From Nemorincola sp044225795 (lineage in GTDB: Bacteria; Bacteroidota; Bacteroidia; Chitinophagales; Chitinophagaceae), in NCBI GenBank assembly GCA_044225795.1, contig JBGAIF010000002.1:186001-250000 (forward strand): 64,000 nucleotides of DNA, given 5' to 3'. Made by a program: the position numbers and the translations under genes. Under the pieces are notes generated by a model. The model did not search any database. It had not been told where the DNA came from and saw nothing but the letters and a program-made list of their open reading frames with translations. This document shows, in pieces, positions 25,704 through 35,071 of this stretch (positions are counted from its first letter, which is position 1; every line of letters starts with the position of its first letter).

Positions 25704-27332
25704 ATGGACCTTGAATTTAATAAGAATGATGATGCCATGAGACTGGCGGTGAGCCAGATGAAGCAGCGTCATGCGCAGATAAGCCTGGGTGGTGGCAAGA
25801 AGGCAATGGAGAAAGCCCGTGAAAAGGGAAAAATGAGCCCGCGCGAGCGTATCCAGTACCTGATAGACAAAGGCAGCAAGTTCACAGAGATAGGTGCCTT
25901 CACAGGTTATGATATGTATAAGGAGCACGGTGGTTGTCCTGCTGGCGGCACCGTAGCCGGACTGGGTTATGTGGCTGGCCGCCAATGTGTTATAGTAGCC
26001 AATGACAATACTGTAAAAGCCGGCGCATGGTTCCCCATCACAGGCAAGAAGAACCTGCGTATGCAGGAGATAGCCATGGAGAATCACCTGCCCATCATCT
26101 ACATCGTTGACAGCGCGGGCGTGTACCTGCCTATGCAGGATGAGATATTCCCCGACAAAGAACACTTTGGCCGCATCTTCCGAAACAACGCGCAGATGAG
26201 CGCCATGGGCATCACGCAGATAGCCGCCGTAATGGGTAGCTGTGTGGCCGGTGGCGCCTACCTGCCCATCATGAGCGATGAGACGCTTATGGTGGAAGGC
26301 AATGGGTCTATCTTCCTGGCGGGCCCTTACCTCGTTAAGGCAGCCATTGGCGAAGATATAGATATACAAACACTGGGCGGCGCGAAGACACATACAGAGA
26401 TCAGCGGCATAGCTGATTATAAGTTTGATACGGAGCAGGAATGCCTGGACCAGGTGCGCCGCATCATGGATAAGACCGGCGAGCAGCCACGCCGTGGCTA
26501 CGACCGCATAAAGGCCGTAGCGCCAAAGAAAGAAGCCAATGACATATACGGAATAGTGTCCCCGCTCAACAATAAGCCGTTTGATGTGGTGGATGTGATC
26601 AAATGCATTGTTGATAATTCAGAGTTCGACCAGTTCAAGGAAGACTATGGCAAGACCATTGTATGCGGCTACGCCCGCATAGATGGCTGGGCAGTGGGTA
26701 TTGTAGCCAACCAGAGAAAGATAGTAAAGAGCGGCAAGGGCGAGATGCAGATGGGTGGCGTCATCTACAACGACAGCGCCGACAAGGCCGCACGCTTCAT
26801 CCTCAACTGCAACCAGAAGAAGATACCATTAGTATTCCTCCAGGATGTCACCGGCTTTATGGTAGGCAGCCGCAGCGAGCATGCCGGCATCATCAAGGAT
26901 GGCGCCAAGCTGGTGAACGCTGTTGCCAACTCTGTCGTTCCGAAGATCACCATCATCATAGGCAACTCGTATGGCGCGGGCAACTACGCCATGTGCGGCA
27001 AGGCCTACGACCCCCGCTTCATCTATGCATGGCCCAATGCCAAAATAGCGGTAATGGGTGGCGAGCAGGCAGCGAAGACATTGCTGCAGATACAGGTTGC
27101 CTCCCTCAAAGCCAAGGGCGAAGAGATAGACCCTGAGCGTGAAAAGGCCATGCTGAAAGAGATCGTTGACCGCTACGACAGCCAGACATCAGCATACTAT
27201 GCCGCGGCCAGGCTTTGGGTTGATGAGATCATAGATCCGGCAGAAACAAGGTCTGTGATATCTGAAGGTATCAATGCCGCCAACCACGCGCAGGACGAGA
27301 AAGTATTCAAGACCGGCGTTTTCCAGGTTTAA
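25704..27332 (+). CDS. Acyl-CoA carboxylase, carboxyltransferase beta subunit
   Basis: This 542-residue biotin-dependent carboxyltransferase moves CO2 from carboxybiotin to an acyl-CoA. It has the N- and C-terminal crotonase-like halves. Conserved blocks include MSPRERIQYLIDKGSKF, the SAGVYLPMQDEIFPDKEHFGRIF segment, MGSCVAGGAYLP, and the C-terminal GNSYGAGNYAMCGKAYDPRF. The SAGVYLPMQ and DKEHFGRIF features resemble methylcrotonyl-CoA carboxylases, whereas the gene stands without an alpha (biotin carboxylase/carrier) partner nearby, so the substrate (methylcrotonyl-, propionyl- or geranyl-CoA) is uncertain. mlaF follows after 40 bp. Confidence 0.87.
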   Translation: MDLEFNKNDDAMRLAVSQMKQRHAQISLGGGKKAMEKAREKGKMSPRERIQYLIDKGSKFTEIGAFTGYDMYKEHGGCPAGGTVAGLGYVAGRQCVIVANDNTVKAGAWFPITGKKNLRMQEIAMENHLPIIYIVDSAGVYLPMQDEIFPDKEHFGRIFRNNAQMSAMGITQIAAVMGSCVAGGAYLPIMSDETLMVEGNGSIFLAGPYLVKAAIGEDIDIQTLGGAKTHTEISGIADYKFDTEQECLDQVRRIMDKTGEQPRRGYDRIKAVAPKKEANDIYGIVSPLNNKPFDVVDVIKCIVDNSEFDQFKEDYGKTIVCGYARIDGWAVGIVANQRKIVKSGKGEMQMGGVIYNDSADKAARFILNCNQKKIPLVFLQDVTGFMVGSRSEHAGIIKDGAKLVNAVANSVVPKITIIIGNSYGAGNYAMCGKAYDPRFIYAWPNAKIAVMGGEQAAKTLLQIQVASLKAKGEEIDPEREKAMLKEIVDRYDSQTSAYYAAARLWVDEIIDPAETRSVISEGINAANHAQDEKVFKTGVFQV

Positions 27333-27372
27333 AAGATATATTTACAACAAAGACGCCCCTCAAGGGTTCGGT

Positions 27373-28158
27373 ATGATAGAGGTACGCAACGTTAAGAAGA
27401 GCTTTGGCGACAAAGTGGTTTTGCATGATGTCTCCGCGGTGATGAAGCCGGGGAAGACCAACCTCATCATAGGCACCAGCGGCAGCGGCAAGACGGTGCT
27501 CATGAAGATCATGATCGGGCTGCTGCCGGTCGATTCCGGCTCCGTGATGTATGAAGGCAGGGACATCACCACTATGCCCGAGAAGGAGCTGAAGCACCTG
27601 CGCACACAGGTGGGCATGCTCTTCCAGGGTGGCGCGCTCTTCGACAGTAAGACCGTTCAGGCAAATGTCATGTTCCCCCTGGATATGTTCACCAGATTGA
27701 AGTACAAGGAGAAACTGCAACGGGTGAACGAAGTGCTGGACCGCGTGAACCTGAAAGACACGAACAGCAAATACCCTGCAGAGATAAGCGGTGGCATGAA
27801 GAAGCGCGTGGCGCTGGCACGTGCCATCGTACAGAACCCTAAATATCTCTTCTGCGATGAACCAAACTCCGGCCTCGACCCGCAGACGTCACTGGTGATA
27901 GACAAGCTCATCAAGGAGATCACTACCGAGTACAATATCACCACCGTGATAAATACCCATGATATGAATACCGTGATGGAAAGCGGCGACTACATCATGT
28001 ATATGTACCAGGGCATAAAGCAATGGGAAGGTACCAACAAAGACATCATCTTCAGCAAGGATGAGAAACTCAACTCCTTCATCTTCGCCTCAGACTTCCT
28101 GGAGAAGGCCAAGGAAATGAGCATGATAGAAGCCCGCCAGAAAATGGAAGGCAAGTAG
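27373..28158 (+). CDS. mlaF: MCE/Mla-type ABC transporter ATP-binding protein
   Basis: This 261-residue ATPase has Walker A GTSGSGKTV, signature ISGGMKKRVALARAI, Walker B YLFCDEPNSGLDPQTS and the switch His in NTHDMNTV. The GGALFDSKTVQANVMFPL block is typical of MlaF, the ATPase of the MCE phospholipid transport system that keeps the outer membrane asymmetric. I chose ATG 27373 (MIEVRNVKKSFG); the frame extends upstream into the carboxylase end. The permease (mlaE) and MCE protein (mlaD), usually adjacent, are not in this window, so they must be encoded elsewhere. Confidence 0.87.
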   Translation: MIEVRNVKKSFGDKVVLHDVSAVMKPGKTNLIIGTSGSGKTVLMKIMIGLLPVDSGSVMYEGRDITTMPEKELKHLRTQVGMLFQGGALFDSKTVQANVMFPLDMFTRLKYKEKLQRVNEVLDRVNLKDTNSKYPAEISGGMKKRVALARAIVQNPKYLFCDEPNSGLDPQTSLVIDKLIKEITTEYNITTVINTHDMNTVMESGDYIMYMYQGIKQWEGTNKDIIFSKDEKLNSFIFASDFLEKAKEMSMIEARQKMEGK

Positions 28159-28161
28159 CCT

Positions 28162-28431
28162 TTACTGGTGATGCGGCTCCTGGCCATAATCATCATCGGC
28201 ATTGTCTCTCCAGTAGCGGTAACCCACCCACAACATCATAGCGATGACAATACCGAATATCACGTACGGAAAATATCCGCTATAAACGTATACCCCGAAC
28301 CTGTGCCTTACATCATTCTGAACCTCCGCAGGTTCCAGCGCCACATCCTGCGCCAGCAAAGAAAATGAGGAAAATGAGGCGATGCACCACATCGCTACCC
28401 TGCCCCCGGCAATTACGATCAGCTTTTTCAT
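28162..28431 (-). CDS. Small single-pass membrane protein with signal sequence
   Basis: An 89-residue protein with an N-terminal signal sequence (MKKLIVIAGG through SLLAQ), a short extracytoplasmic part and one strong membrane helix (YFPYVIFGIVIAMMLWVGY, about 52-72), ending in a short acidic, His-containing tail (DNADDDYGQEPHHQ). It lies tail to tail with mlaF, 3 bp apart. I recognise no family; the layout recalls small subunits of respiratory or transport complexes, but nothing in the sequence proves that. Confidence 0.6.
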   Translation of the reverse strand: MKKLIVIAGGRVAMWCIASFSSFSLLAQDVALEPAEVQNDVRHRFGVYVYSGYFPYVIFGIVIAMMLWVGYRYWRDNADDDYGQEPHHQ

Positions 28432-28609
28432 AAAACAAATGTTTTCTGTTCAACCATCATGGGCAGAACACTAACAGTTGCTCTATTCCTTACCGCGGCA
28501 TTACCTCACCGGGAGGCCACTGTCCGGCCCCGTCCATATCCGCTATATCTACTACAAAAACAGTGCCATTATATGTCACCGGTACGTTAATTGTGGCCCG
28601 TAAAAACAT

Positions 28610-28634
28610 GCGGGGCGGCCATAGGCCACCCCGC
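28610..28634 (-). terminator. Terminator of pckA
   Basis: A GC-rich 11-bp stem with one mismatch (GCGGGGCGGCC / GGCCACCCCGC) and loop ATA. On the minus strand it is followed by CATGTTTTTA. Confidence 0.75.
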
Positions 28635-28658
28635 TGTAACAGTTTAAAACAGTATCAG

Positions 28659-30272
28659 TTAGGCATCTACCATTACGATAGGCGCGGCAGAGCGAATCTC
28701 TTCGCTGGCCTGGTCGGCATATTTCGCGAAGTTCTTAACGAACAGGCCTGCGAGCTCGTTAGCCTTCTTGTCATACGCTTCCTTGTCGGCCCAGGTGTTA
28801 CGTGGTATCAGTATCTCAGACGGCACATTGGGAACTGCAACAGGCATATTCACGCCGAATACAGGATGTGCCTCATAAGTGGCGTTGTTCAGGTCGCCGT
28901 TCATAGCGGCGGTGATCATAGCACGTGTGTAGCTCAGCTTCATACGGCTGCCGGTGCCATATGCGCCACCGCTCCAGCCTGTGTTGATGAGCCATACGTT
29001 CACATCCGGATGCGCTTCGAGTTTCTTACCCAGCAACTCCGCGTATTTTGCGGGGTGCAGTGGCAGGAACACGCGGCCAAAGCAAGCAGAGAATGTGGTC
29101 TGCGGCTCTGTGACACCTACTTCTGTACCGGCTACCTTGGCCGTATAACCACTGATGAAGTGGTACATGGCCTGAGACCTGGTTAGTTTTGATATCGGGG
29201 GAAGGATGCCGAACGCGTCGCAGGTCAGGAAGAAGATATTCTTCGGCTGGCCGCCATAAGATGGCTCCTTTGCATTAGTAATGAAGTCGATAGGATATGC
29301 GGCACGTGTGTTTTCTGTGATGCTGCCATCGGCATAGTCCACCGTGTTAGTGCCTGCTAAGAACTTAATGTTCTCCAGCAATGCGCCCGGCTTGATAGCG
29401 CCGTAGATCTGCGGCTCTTTTTCCTGGCTGAGGTCTATACATTTTGCGTAGCAGCCACCTTCGAAGTTGAAGATGGACGACTCGGCCCAGCCGTGCTCAT
29501 CGTCGCCGATAAGCGCGCGCTCAGGGTCTGCGCTCAATGTGGTCTTACCTGTGCCGCTCAGCCCGAAGAACAAGGCTACATCGCCATTCTTGCCTTCGTT
29601 GGCAGAGCAGTGCATGCTCAGTACCTTATGGTTGTGCGGCAGCACAAAGTTCAATACGCCGAAGATACCCTTCTTCATTTCGCCGGTATAGCCGGAACCA
29701 CCTATCAGTATCACCTTGCGGGTGAAGTTCACGATCGTAAAATTGCCCTGGCGTGTACCATCAACGGCAGGGTCGGCCTGGAAGCCCGGAGCCTGCAATA
29801 TCAGCCAGTCGTGGTTCTGTGTCTCTATCTCCGCGGCCGTAGGGCGCAGGAACAGGTCGTTACAGAACAGGTTGGCCCATGGTGTCTCGTTCACCACGCG
29901 TATGTTCAGGCGGTAAGCCGGATCGGCGCAGGCATAGGCGTCGCGCACCCATACTTCCTTGCCGCTCATATAGGCACATACCTTATCATAAAGCTTGTCA
30001 AAAGCCTCGGGAGCAAAAGGAATATTCACATCACCCCAATCCACGCTATCCTGTGTGATGGCATCCTTTACCGTAAATTTGTCTTTAGGAGAACGTCCGG
30101 TGAATTTTCCGGTGCTGACACAGAGAGCGCCTGTGTCGTTAAGCACACCCTGCCCCAGTTCCAGTGTCTTCTTTACCAACTCTTCAGGGGAGAGATTCCA
30201 ATGTGCAACAGAAACATTAAGACCCAGGCCAGGTAAGCTGGCAGCGGGATTTTTTTTGCCGAATTCTTGCAT
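28659..30272 (-). CDS. pckA: Phosphoenolpyruvate carboxykinase (ATP)
   Basis: This 537-residue enzyme converts oxaloacetate and ATP to phosphoenolpyruvate, CO2 and ADP, the entry step of gluconeogenesis. Signatures: TGRSPKDKFTV near the N-terminus, GGSGYTGEMKKGIF (substrate/metal loop), kinase-1a GLSGTGKTTLSADP, kinase-2 IGDDEHGWAE, and FLTCDAFGILPPISKLT. Length is normal. A TATTTTTG box is 35 nt upstream and a terminator follows, so it is monocistronic. The ATP rather than GTP type is shown by the kinase motifs and length. Confidence 0.96.
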   Translation of the reverse strand: MQEFGKKNPAASLPGLGLNVSVAHWNLSPEELVKKTLELGQGVLNDTGALCVSTGKFTGRSPKDKFTVKDAITQDSVDWGDVNIPFAPEAFDKLYDKVCAYMSGKEVWVRDAYACADPAYRLNIRVVNETPWANLFCNDLFLRPTAAEIETQNHDWLILQAPGFQADPAVDGTRQGNFTIVNFTRKVILIGGSGYTGEMKKGIFGVLNFVLPHNHKVLSMHCSANEGKNGDVALFFGLSGTGKTTLSADPERALIGDDEHGWAESSIFNFEGGCYAKCIDLSQEKEPQIYGAIKPGALLENIKFLAGTNTVDYADGSITENTRAAYPIDFITNAKEPSYGGQPKNIFFLTCDAFGILPPISKLTRSQAMYHFISGYTAKVAGTEVGVTEPQTTFSACFGRVFLPLHPAKYAELLGKKLEAHPDVNVWLINTGWSGGAYGTGSRMKLSYTRAMITAAMNGDLNNATYEAHPVFGVNMPVAVPNVPSEILIPRNTWADKEAYDKKANELAGLFVKNFAKYADQASEEIRSAAPIVMVDA

Positions 30273-30307
30273 ATGTTATCTTTTTATGAAATAATTTGAA
30301 CAGGCTG

Positions 30308-30315
30308 CAAAAATA
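30308..30315 (-). promoter_or_regulatory. -7 promoter box of pckA
   Basis: CAAAAATA on the plus strand is TATTTTTG on the minus strand, 35 nt before the pckA ATG. Confidence 0.55.
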
Positions 30316-30493
30316 ATACTAAATGGCGTACGTGCATATTATATTTTTCCACAGAACGCATGGTTTCTGACTGAAAAGCATAGACGATGTGCATAATTTA
30401 TTAATGTGTTTTTTATAAATAAATCATAATAGATGACCGTTATCATTGCAGCATTACAAATAATTGTTTTATTTGCGCCCCTAACCGGTTTGT

Positions 30494-30913
30494 ATGTGGC
30501 GTAGTTTATTACTTGTAATGGCACTTTTGCTTTCCATGGGCCGGGAAGCTGCTGCCCAGCTCATGTATTCTTACGAGGGCATCGCGTTCACCAGCAAGGG
30601 CGTCGTACTTCGCAACACAGACCTGAACCTGCGCATACGCATACGCAACAGCCATGCAAAAGATACGGTGATCTATGAAGAGAACCAATCCATCACCACC
30701 GACAAGAACGGGGTCTTTTTCCTGCAGATAGGCAATGGCAAAATAATAAGCGGCTCTATGGCCCCCTGCGGGCAAAAGAATGCCGACCACTTCATGCGCA
30801 TAGAGATGGCCAGTATCGGTGAGACCGTTGGCGGCAGCATCCGCTTCAAGTGCATCAAGTGCCGCCTCTGCAACCTCCGCTACATGACGCGAAGGATAGA
30901 GACACCGGGATAG
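30494..30913 (+). CDS. Short secreted protein with an N-terminal Bacteroidota adhesin-like domain
   Basis: A 139-residue protein with a signal peptide (MWRSLLLVMALLLSMGREAAAQ). The body fits the N-terminal domain of many large secreted Bacteroidota proteins: YEGIAFTSKGVVLRNTDLNLRIRIRNS, then VIYEENQSITTDKNGVFFLQIGNG and HFMRIEM. Those proteins usually continue for several hundred residues; this one ends soon after, with a Cys-containing segment (FKCIKCRLCNLRY). It may be a truncated relic or a stand-alone domain. No T9SS sorting domain is present. Confidence 0.6.
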   Translation: MWRSLLLVMALLLSMGREAAAQLMYSYEGIAFTSKGVVLRNTDLNLRIRIRNSHAKDTVIYEENQSITTDKNGVFFLQIGNGKIISGSMAPCGQKNADHFMRIEMASIGETVGGSIRFKCIKCRLCNLRYMTRRIETPG

Positions 30914-30926
30914 CCTTCTTGAAAAC

Positions 30927-31313
30927 TCACAACAAGGTCACTTCTGCGATCCGGTTGAAGTGCTTTGTGTTTATCGTCTTCAGCGGAAAATTATATACCA
31001 CGCATGTGGCGGCAATAAAAATGTCCCGGAAATCTATGATCTGGTTTGCTTTCTTAAGATCGTGATAGATATCTGCCGCCTTTATTGCCACTTCATCATT
31101 TAAGGGCAACACAGCTACATCTTCAATGAGTATTTGAATATCCTTCCTTTTGTCGTCTGTTGTCGCGCCCATATACAACTCGTACAATGTGACAGATGAG
31201 ATAAAAAGGTTGATTTCGTCAGGTATGTTATACAAGACAGCTCTTGTCTTGTCCTTTACCCTAAGATATTCTATGAAGATACCTGTATCTATTACCAGGT
31301 TTCCGGCCGCCAT
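30927..31313 (-). CDS. vapC: PIN-domain toxin, VapC type
   Basis: This 128-residue ribonuclease toxin has the acidic PIN quartet: Asp9 in VIDTGIFIEYL, Glu45 in LYELYMG, and Asp94 and Asp97 in IIDFRDIFIAAT, followed by the family's TxNxKHF motif. VapC toxins cleave tRNA or rRNA when the antitoxin is lost. The start overlaps the end of the antitoxin gene by 22 bp, the usual vapBC arrangement. No transposon lies next to it. Confidence 0.88.
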   Translation of the reverse strand: MAAGNLVIDTGIFIEYLRVKDKTRAVLYNIPDEINLFISSVTLYELYMGATTDDKRKDIQILIEDVAVLPLNDEVAIKAADIYHDLKKANQIIDFRDIFIAATCVVYNFPLKTINTKHFNRIAEVTLL

Positions 31314-31516
31314 TGATTGAATTGTTTACTATTCTCTTCAAAAGCTTTGAGATCTTCGTCACTCCAGACAGATACAGAGAGTATTTTCTTTTTATAATTG
31401 CCGGGAGGCTGCTTATCTGCATTTTTTTTCTTGCTGAAAAGAAAGTCAATAAAATCACTTACCTCCTTTTTTTCGAAGGCATTCAGAAGATTATATTTAA
31501 GAATACTACTATCCAT
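31292..31516 (-). CDS. vapB: Antitoxin of the VapBC pair
   Basis: This 74-residue protein starts MDSSILKYNLLNAFEKKEVSDFIDFL, as in DUF2281-like antitoxins, and ends with a toxin-binding tail rich in Trp and charged residues (SVWSDEDLKAFEENSKQF). I set the start at ATG 31516 because the promoter box lies 18 nt upstream of it; a longer frame to 31597 would start upstream of that box. It overlaps vapC by 22 bp. It should neutralise VapC and repress the operon by binding its promoter. Confidence 0.8.
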   Translation of the reverse strand: MDSSILKYNLLNAFEKKEVSDFIDFLFSKKKNADKQPPGNYKKKILSVSVWSDEDLKAFEENSKQFNQWRPETW

Positions 31517-31534
31517 TTTTATGTTTCTGCAATT

Positions 31535-31542
31535 CAAATATA
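31535..31542 (-). promoter_or_regulatory. -7 promoter box of vapBC
   Basis: CAAATATA on the plus strand is TATATTTG on the minus strand, 18 nt before ATG 31516. It decides the vapB start. Confidence 0.65.
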
Positions 31543-31619
31543 CGAAAAATCCATCAACACATTTATCCACTCCTACCTGAAAATCACATTCCCGCATTCC
31601 TTCCGCATTGTCACATTAA

Positions 31620-32027
31620 TTACCTGTCCTTCAACCGGTACACCAGCTTCAATGCGGACCAGTCGTCATCTACCGCGCAAACCTTTACATCTACCAGTCC
31701 TGCCGATAATGCCCTGTCACGTATGAGGTTCTCGGTAAGTTCGGTAGCCTTGCCCGAAGTCTTCTTATACCACGATACCCATATAGCACCATCCTTCCTG
31801 ATCTGCTTCATCAGTTGCGGCAGTTTCGTATCCAGTTCTTTTACCGAGTTGGTGAAGAAATGAATAAGGTCTATACCGGCACTCGCCCTGTTCTTAACAT
31901 AAATGGACGACATAGCCACCTCCCCTATCAGTTCACCATAATGAGCCGGTGCATTCACCAGCTTTACAGTAAAGCCTTCTTTTAATCCCAGCTTTTTCGA
32001 TAACGGATCGGGAGCATAACCTGCCAT
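31620..32027 (-). CDS. DUF3052 family protein
   Basis: This 135-residue cytoplasmic protein begins MAGYAPDPLSKKLGLKEGFTVKLVNAP, the signature of the DUF3052 family, and has the IWVSWYKKTSGKATELTENLIRD block and a WSALKLVYR end. The family has no established enzyme activity; members are small alpha/beta proteins common in Bacteroidota and Actinobacteria. No exact promoter box is visible upstream. It precedes a 660-bp non-coding stretch. Confidence 0.8.
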   Translation of the reverse strand: MAGYAPDPLSKKLGLKEGFTVKLVNAPAHYGELIGEVAMSSIYVKNRASAGIDLIHFFTNSVKELDTKLPQLMKQIRKDGAIWVSWYKKTSGKATELTENLIRDRALSAGLVDVKVCAVDDDWSALKLVYRLKDR

Positions 32028-32691
32028 AGCTGCAATTTACTTTCTTAACAGCGGATGCGCAATCTATTTTTTCACCGGCAATGTGTGCAATATCACCTCT
32101 AATCTACTGACTATCAATGACAGTGTGTGCAAAAACGAAATTGCGAAGTGCGCAATTATCTGCGCAATACAAGCAATGCTATTGCTACTGCCGGCTACCA
32201 TTGGTATTGCCGCAAACAATGTACCAAAGTGAGGCAAAATGACCTGACGGGACAGATAAAAGTTTTGCTATTCTGTTTTGCTGATGCTGCATAACTGGAA
32301 AGAATGTCAATGTTCAGATCAATCGCATATACTGAAAAATATGCTCAAGAATATGCTCACAATAAGTTAAATGATAGAAGCTACCCAGCCCCTGTATCTC
32401 AACTGTAGAATTGTGCCGCAACTCTACCATATGAGTCTGAGGTCCTGCTCCGTCCTTGAATAGACAGGACATATCCGGCACACTATTTGAGGTATCATAT
32501 ACTGCCGGCATTGACATTTTGTATGGTATAGCGGAATTGCACAGTGTGTAATTCCGGTTTGCACACTTTAGTATTGATTATCAGTTAATAACACCCGCTT
32601 TTGCACACTTTACCTGTGAAAAAAGAAATTGCGCAAAACCACGCATCAACCAAACATACGGTATATTTGTAATTCACAATCAATCGATCCT
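32028..32691. other. Non-coding stretch with TGNGCAA words in both orientations
   Basis: No supported gene is seen. TGNGCAA words on the plus strand start at 32056, 32084, 32126, 32149 and 32161. TTGCACA, the inverted form of the same word, occurs from about 32528 on (for example 32601-32607), and TTGCGCAA at 32629-32636. The family matches the arrays at 2171-2222 and 3528-3707. A minus-strand 67-codon frame (32314-32517) lacks any family resemblance. The M14 peptidase promoter lies at the end. Confidence 0.6.
32662..32669 (+). promoter_or_regulatory. -7 promoter box of the M14 peptidase gene
   Basis: TATATTTG, 22 nt before ATG 32692; this supports that start over the frame extension to 32629. 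Confidence 0.6.
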
Positions 32692-35067
32692 ATGAGACCG
32701 CTCTTACTCTTACTCGCATTTACCATACTCTGCTTTTCTGCCCGTGCACAAAAACAGGAACAGTACTCCCGCGCCAAAATATATTTTGATGATGCACATA
32801 CATTTACCAACCTGGCAGCCATAGGCATAGCCACAGACCATGGAGAGTATAAGAAAAATACTTTCTTTATCTCAGACCTATCCGCCGGCGAACTGAAGCA
32901 GGTAAAAAACGCCGGCTTCAGGACAGAGATACTGATAGACGACGTGGTGAAGTACTACCAGCGCCAGAACAGCACAAAGAAGGGTCAAAAAAAAAGCACA
33001 GGAGTAAGCTGCAGTACCACAACTAATGCAGGTGTGCCTAAACATTTTCACTTAGGCACCTATGCGGGTGGCTACCTGTCTTACAGCGAGGTGATGACTG
33101 CCATAGACTCCATGCAGGTATTGTACCCCGGCCTCATCAGCGTGAAGCAGCCCATCAGCACCTTTCTTACGTGGAATGGCAACCCGCTCTACTGGGTGCG
33201 CATCTCCAATAATCCCGCGGTGGACCAGCCCGCAAAGCCACAGATGCTGTGCACCGCGCTGCACCATGCCCGTGAGCCGGGCAGCGTAGCTACCCTGCTG
33301 TACTACATGTGGTACCTGCTGGAGAACTACAGCACCGACCCACACATCAAGACCATCATAGACAATACCGAACTGTATTTTGTACCCTGTGTCAACCCGG
33401 ATGGCTATATCTACAATTGTACCTACTACCCCTCCGGCGGTGGTATGCTGCGCAAGAACCAGCGCGACAACCTTGACGGCACTTATGGCGTGGACCTGAA
33501 CCGTAACTATGGAAAGTTCTGGGGTTATGACAATATAGGTTCCAGCCCGGCAACGAGTTCAGATACTTACCGCGGGCCCTCGGGATTCTCAGAGCCGGAA
33601 ACGCAGGCCATCAAATGGTTCACTGACAATCATCACTTTAAGATATGCCTGAACTATCATACCTACCACAATGACATTCTCTACCCATGGGGGTATATAC
33701 CCAACCTGCAAACGGTGGACTCTCAGCAGTTCTTCAGCTATGGCGAATACCTGACCGCGGAGAACCATTACCGGTACGGCACCTGCAACCAGGTATTGAA
33801 CTATATCTCCAACGGCGACTCCAACGACTGGATGTATGGCGATACCACTGTGCATAAAAAGATATTCGCATTCACACCGGAAGTAGGTATCAATGCAAGC
33901 GGCTTCTACCCTCCTACCTCGCAGATCATCCCCGATTGCCAGAATAACCTGGCGGCCAATATCAAGGCGGCATCATTACTGCTGCCCTTTGCCCGCATCA
34001 ACCATACCGACATCAAGATCATCACCAGGGCATCGGGCTACCTGCACTACGAATTACAGAAACTCGGTTTCCCGGACACAGGGCATTTTACAGCGTCCAT
34101 CATCCCCCTGGATCCGTGGCTGACGGCAGGCACAACTCCCAAGGTATATATTGACCCGCCATCACTGCAGGTGATCACCGATTCTATCAGCTATACCCTG
34201 AACCCGTTAACACCAAACGGACAACTGGTGAAGTATGCCCTGAAACTGAATAACGGCCACTATGATATTTTTGACACGGTGCAATTCTACTACGGAAAGG
34301 CCTACAATATTTTCGCTCCGTCCACCAACTCCACTACCGACTGGATCAATTCGGGATGGGCAATATCTGCAAATTATTATACGCCGCCAACAAGCCTGGT
34401 GAGCAGCTATGCAGACGGCGTCAATTATTCTGACGGCTCCTATGCCACCATATCTACACTAAACACAGCCAATCTCACTTCTTCAATGCGCGCCTATCTC
34501 AACTTCCATGCAAAGTGGGGCATCGAGACCGACTATGACTACCTGACAGTAAGCGCGTCAGTCGCGGGTTCGGGGATATGGCAGGAGCTTTGCGGTAAAT
34601 ACACAAAGGACCAGCCTGCATACGGCATGCCTATGTATGACGGCCAGCAGCCAAACTGGGTGCAGGAAGAGATGGATCTAAACGACTTTTTAGGGCAAAA
34701 GATCAATCTGCAGTTCTCGCTGGCTGCTGATGCGGCAGGCAATGACAAAGGTTTCTTCCTCGATGATGTCGCTGTCACATCCATAGAGTCAGAGGTCTTT
34801 ATTATAGGGGTTCAAAACGTACAGACCAGCATGTCCGGTATAAATATTTACCCCAACCCGGCCAATGACCTGCTTAACATAACTGTGACGGGCATCACTA
34901 CACCGCTCCATGCAGGTTTGTATGACAACCTGGGCAGAAAACTGATCGGTATTGTGCCGGACGGAAGCACGTCAGGCATTGATGTGAGTCACATTCCTAC
35001 GGGAATGTACTACCTGAGAACATCTGACGCGTCGCTGCCGGTTCAGAAGGTATTGATACAACATTAA
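32692..35067 (+). CDS. Secreted M14 zinc carboxypeptidase with T9SS sorting domain
   Basis: This 791-residue extracellular metallopeptidase has a signal peptide (MRPLLLLLAFTILCFSARAQ), a propeptide-like region, then the M14 domain. The zinc ligands are His192 and Glu195 in HAREPG and His323 in NYHTYH; the catalytic Glu is Glu397 in FTPEVG. NPDGY and GVDLNRNYGKFWG are conserved substrate-pocket blocks. A jelly-roll or immune-inhibitor-like domain follows, then a type A T9SS sorting domain (IYPNPANDLLNITVTG to the end) for export and surface anchoring. It digests peptides from the C-terminus outside the cell. A terminator follows. Confidence 0.92.
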   Translation: MRPLLLLLAFTILCFSARAQKQEQYSRAKIYFDDAHTFTNLAAIGIATDHGEYKKNTFFISDLSAGELKQVKNAGFRTEILIDDVVKYYQRQNSTKKGQKKSTGVSCSTTTNAGVPKHFHLGTYAGGYLSYSEVMTAIDSMQVLYPGLISVKQPISTFLTWNGNPLYWVRISNNPAVDQPAKPQMLCTALHHAREPGSVATLLYYMWYLLENYSTDPHIKTIIDNTELYFVPCVNPDGYIYNCTYYPSGGGMLRKNQRDNLDGTYGVDLNRNYGKFWGYDNIGSSPATSSDTYRGPSGFSEPETQAIKWFTDNHHFKICLNYHTYHNDILYPWGYIPNLQTVDSQQFFSYGEYLTAENHYRYGTCNQVLNYISNGDSNDWMYGDTTVHKKIFAFTPEVGINASGFYPPTSQIIPDCQNNLAANIKAASLLLPFARINHTDIKIITRASGYLHYELQKLGFPDTGHFTASIIPLDPWLTAGTTPKVYIDPPSLQVITDSISYTLNPLTPNGQLVKYALKLNNGHYDIFDTVQFYYGKAYNIFAPSTNSTTDWINSGWAISANYYTPPTSLVSSYADGVNYSDGSYATISTLNTANLTSSMRAYLNFHAKWGIETDYDYLTVSASVAGSGIWQELCGKYTKDQPAYGMPMYDGQQPNWVQEEMDLNDFLGQKINLQFSLAADAAGNDKGFFLDDVAVTSIESEVFIIGVQNVQTSMSGINIYPNPANDLLNITVTGITTPLHAGLYDNLGRKLIGIVPDGSTSGIDVSHIPTGMYYLRTSDASLPVQKVLIQH

Positions 35068-35071
35068 AGAG

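Noticed and set aside
32314..32517. Minus-strand 67-codon frame in the non-coding island
   Set aside because: No homology that I recognise, no signal peptide and no promoter box; chance frame most likely.
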